A stretch of DNA of 40,831 bases from an uncultured Actinomycetes bacterium (GTDB lineage: Bacteria > Actinomycetota > Actinomycetes > Mycobacteriales > Mycobacteriaceae): assembly GCA_903877095.1 (NCBI GenBank), contig CAIRCP010000078.1, positions 1 through 40,831 on the forward strand, written 5' to 3'. Position 1 is the first letter of the stretch; the number at the start of each line of letters is the position of its first letter. This document shows positions 39,616 through 40,831 of this stretch, piece by piece. The notes beneath the pieces were generated by a model. It had not been told where the DNA came from, did not search any database, and saw only the letters and a program-made list of their open reading frames with translations. The position numbers were made by a program, and so were the translations under genes.

Positions 39616-40551
39616 GTGAGGCCCACCGAGGTTGCAGCGACGCCTGAGACGCCGTCCAAGCGTGCCCGCGGCTCTCTGCTGGGGCCTGCACTGGCCGCAC
39701 CGGGGATCGTCTGGCTGCTGCTGTTCTTCCTCGCCCCGCTCTACGTCGTGCTGGCCATCGTCTTCGGCCGCACCGATCCGATCTTTCGCACCGCTGTCCC
39801 GGTGTGGAATCCGTTGCAGTGGAACCCATCTCAGTTCAACTATGTGCTGAGCCGAATCGTCGGATCGCAGGGCATCTTCGGGCCGGCGCTGGTCCGCACC
39901 GCGGTCTACGTGCTGCTGGCAGGCCTGATCTGCCTGCTGATCGCGTTCCCGGTCGCCTACTACGTCGCCCGATTGTCGGGCCGGCGCAGGGGTCTGCTGC
40001 TGGCCCTGCTGATCGCGCCGTTCTGGATCAGCTACATGATGCGCATGCTGGCATGGGTCAACCTGTTGCAGGACGACGGCCTGGTCAACCGGCTGTTGAG
40101 CCTCGGCGGGGTGTTCGACGTGCGGGTGCACTGGCTCACTGGCCAACCCGCGGTGGTGGTGCTGGGACTGGTCTACGGCTACGTCGCCTACATGATCCTG
40201 CCGTTGTACGCCGGCCTCGACCGTCTGCCGCAGTCCACCCTGGAGGCCGCGCGTGATCTCGGCGCCAACCGCCTGGCGTCCTTCTGGCGGGTGACGCTGC
40301 CGATGTGCCTGCCGACGATCGTCGCCGCGGTGCTGCTGACGTGCCTGCCGATGCTCGGCGACTACTTCACCTCCGACATGCTCTCGGCCTCGCCGAAGAC
40401 GGCGATGGTGGGCAACCTGATCAACGACAGTGTGCAGTCGCCGGGGCAGACCGGTCAGGCCGGTGCGCTGGTGATGCTGGTGCTCCTGGTCGCGGTGCTG
40501 CCGATGTTCTATTACGTGCGGGTCACCTCGCGAGGGGATGTCTCGTCATGA
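39616..40551 (+). CDS. potB: Pot-type ABC transporter permease 1
   Basis: This 311-residue permease starts at GTG 39616. It has six transmembrane helices (LAAPGIVWLLLFFLAPLYVVLAIVFG; VYVLLAGLICLLIAFPVAYYVA; LLLALLIAPFWISYMMRMLAW; VVVLGLVYGYVAYMILPLYAGL; TIVAAVLLTCLPMLGDYF; ALVMLVLLVAVLPMFYYV) and the EAA coupling loop STLEAARDLGANRLASFWRVTLP that docks with the ATPase. It is the first permease of a PotABCD-type importer. The stop overlaps the next permease start (ATGA). Confidence 0.9.
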   Translation: MRPTEVAATPETPSKRARGSLLGPALAAPGIVWLLLFFLAPLYVVLAIVFGRTDPIFRTAVPVWNPLQWNPSQFNYVLSRIVGSQGIFGPALVRTAVYVLLAGLICLLIAFPVAYYVARLSGRRRGLLLALLIAPFWISYMMRMLAWVNLLQDDGLVNRLLSLGGVFDVRVHWLTGQPAVVVLGLVYGYVAYMILPLYAGLDRLPQSTLEAARDLGANRLASFWRVTLPMCLPTIVAAVLLTCLPMLGDYFTSDMLSASPKTAMVGNLINDSVQSPGQTGQAGALVMLVLLVAVLPMFYYVRVTSRGDVSS

Positions 40552-40691
40552 GGGGTCCCGTCGCCTGGTGGAACGACCCGTGGCGGCCGCCCCGGATTCT
40601 GGTCGGCGTCACGCTGGCCTACCTGGCCTGGTCGCTGGTCCCGGTGCTGATCGCGGTGATCTTCTCCTTCAACGACGGCCGGTCCCGCACC
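40548..40691 (+). pseudogene. potC: potC-like permease, cut by an insertion sequence
   Basis: ATG 40548 overlaps the potB stop. The first 48 residues are a normal PotC N-terminus (WRPPRILVGVTLAYLAWSLVP ... IFSFNDGRSRT), then at about 40692 the sequence changes to the end of an IS element, and the frame ends at TAA 40713-40715 after only 55 codons. All six helices after the first, and the EAA loop, are lost from this copy, so the importer probably lacks its second permease unless a paralogue replaces it. Confidence 0.8.
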
Positions 40692-40831
40692 GGGTCTATC
40701 GCTGATTTGGTGTAAGTGGTTTCAACCGCCTCCGGCGTGGGGCAGAAGGAATCACTGCAATGACCAAGACACTCAAGGGCGTGGATGCCCAGGTGCAAGA
40801 GCCGGCTCAAGCCGGCGCGAACGTGGATGAG
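40692..40831 (+). mobile_element. left end of an IS256-type insertion sequence (partial)
   Basis: The sequence from about 40692 (GGGTCTATCGCTGATTTGG, then TGTAAG) looks like the terminal repeat of an IS256-type element, which often ends in TGTAA. A transposase-type start follows at 40760. The exact boundary and any target duplication cannot be seen, because the other end is outside the window. Confidence 0.6.
40760..40831 (+). CDS. probable IS256/mutator-type transposase, first 24 residues (partial)
   Basis: ATG 40760 opens a frame of 24 codons to the window edge: MTKTLKGVDAQVQ followed by EPAQAGANVDE. AGAAGGA lies about 11 bases upstream. Only the start is present, so the family call rests mainly on the terminal sequence before it, and the DDE domain is unseen. 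Confidence 0.5.
   Translation, partial: MTKTLKGVDAQVQEPAQAGANVDE

Overview
The window is high-GC DNA from an actinobacterium, almost certainly a member of the Mycobacteriaceae and probably an environmental or rapid-growing Mycolicibacterium-type species. The evidence is an MmpS/MmpL pair, a CtpB-type copper ATPase, a SigC-like ECF sigma factor, many GTG starts, several near-leaderless starts and ATGA/GTGA stop-start overlaps. Both ends are insertion sequences: the 3' end of an ISL3-type element that truncates a TnpB-like gene (1-1184), and the start of a probable IS256-type element that breaks a potC-like permease gene (40692-40831). No stretch over 300 bases lacks a gene, and I saw no tRNA, rRNA or CRISPR array.

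Layout. (1) 1174-8425: a small membrane protein, a TPM-domain protein, an O-methyltransferase, and a coupled block of non-catalytic thiolase (Ltp2-like), DUF35 protein, MmpS and MmpL, which looks like a lipid-making and lipid-exporting unit. (2) 8451-9960: a strip of gene wreckage. It holds a hypothetical gene with an internal deletion and an apparent mini-inversion, a headless SDR fragment, and a cytochrome P450 missing its central part. (3) 9957-15255: an exported beta-carbonic anhydrase, an AsnB-type asparagine synthetase, an alpha/beta hydrolase, a small unknown protein behind a tandem palindromic repeat, and an SDR.

(4) 15252-25452 is the most striking region and looks like a copper or metal-stress island. 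It contains a beta-helix/DnaJ zinc-finger/DnaJ C-terminal fusion protein with a ladder of cysteines, a 57-residue metallothionein made of two exact 25-residue repeats, a PepSY membrane protein, a SigC-like sigma factor, ctpB, a CopZ-like chaperone, a CopD/CtaG protein, a membrane protein with a His/Met loop, and a zf-HC2 (anti-sigma-like) membrane protein. Four promoters of identical form, GGAAC-N17-CGACT, lie in front of the PepSY-metallothionein operon, ctpB-copZ, the His/Met protein and the zf-HC2 protein. I infer one ECF-controlled regulon.

(5) 25535-40691: remnants of a DUF433/DUF5615 toxin-antitoxin pair, followed by an amine-catabolism and uptake cluster: FAD/GcvT dehydrogenase, flavin amine oxidase, acyl-CoA dehydrogenase, cupin, acyl-CoA synthetase, CrtI-type oxidoreductase, TetR regulator, class-III aminotransferase and a Pot-type ABC transporter. 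Four near-identical palindromes (GACTGA-N4-TCARTC) sit in three of its intergenic regions and are probable operators of the TetR protein. The transporter has lost its second permease to the IS insertion.
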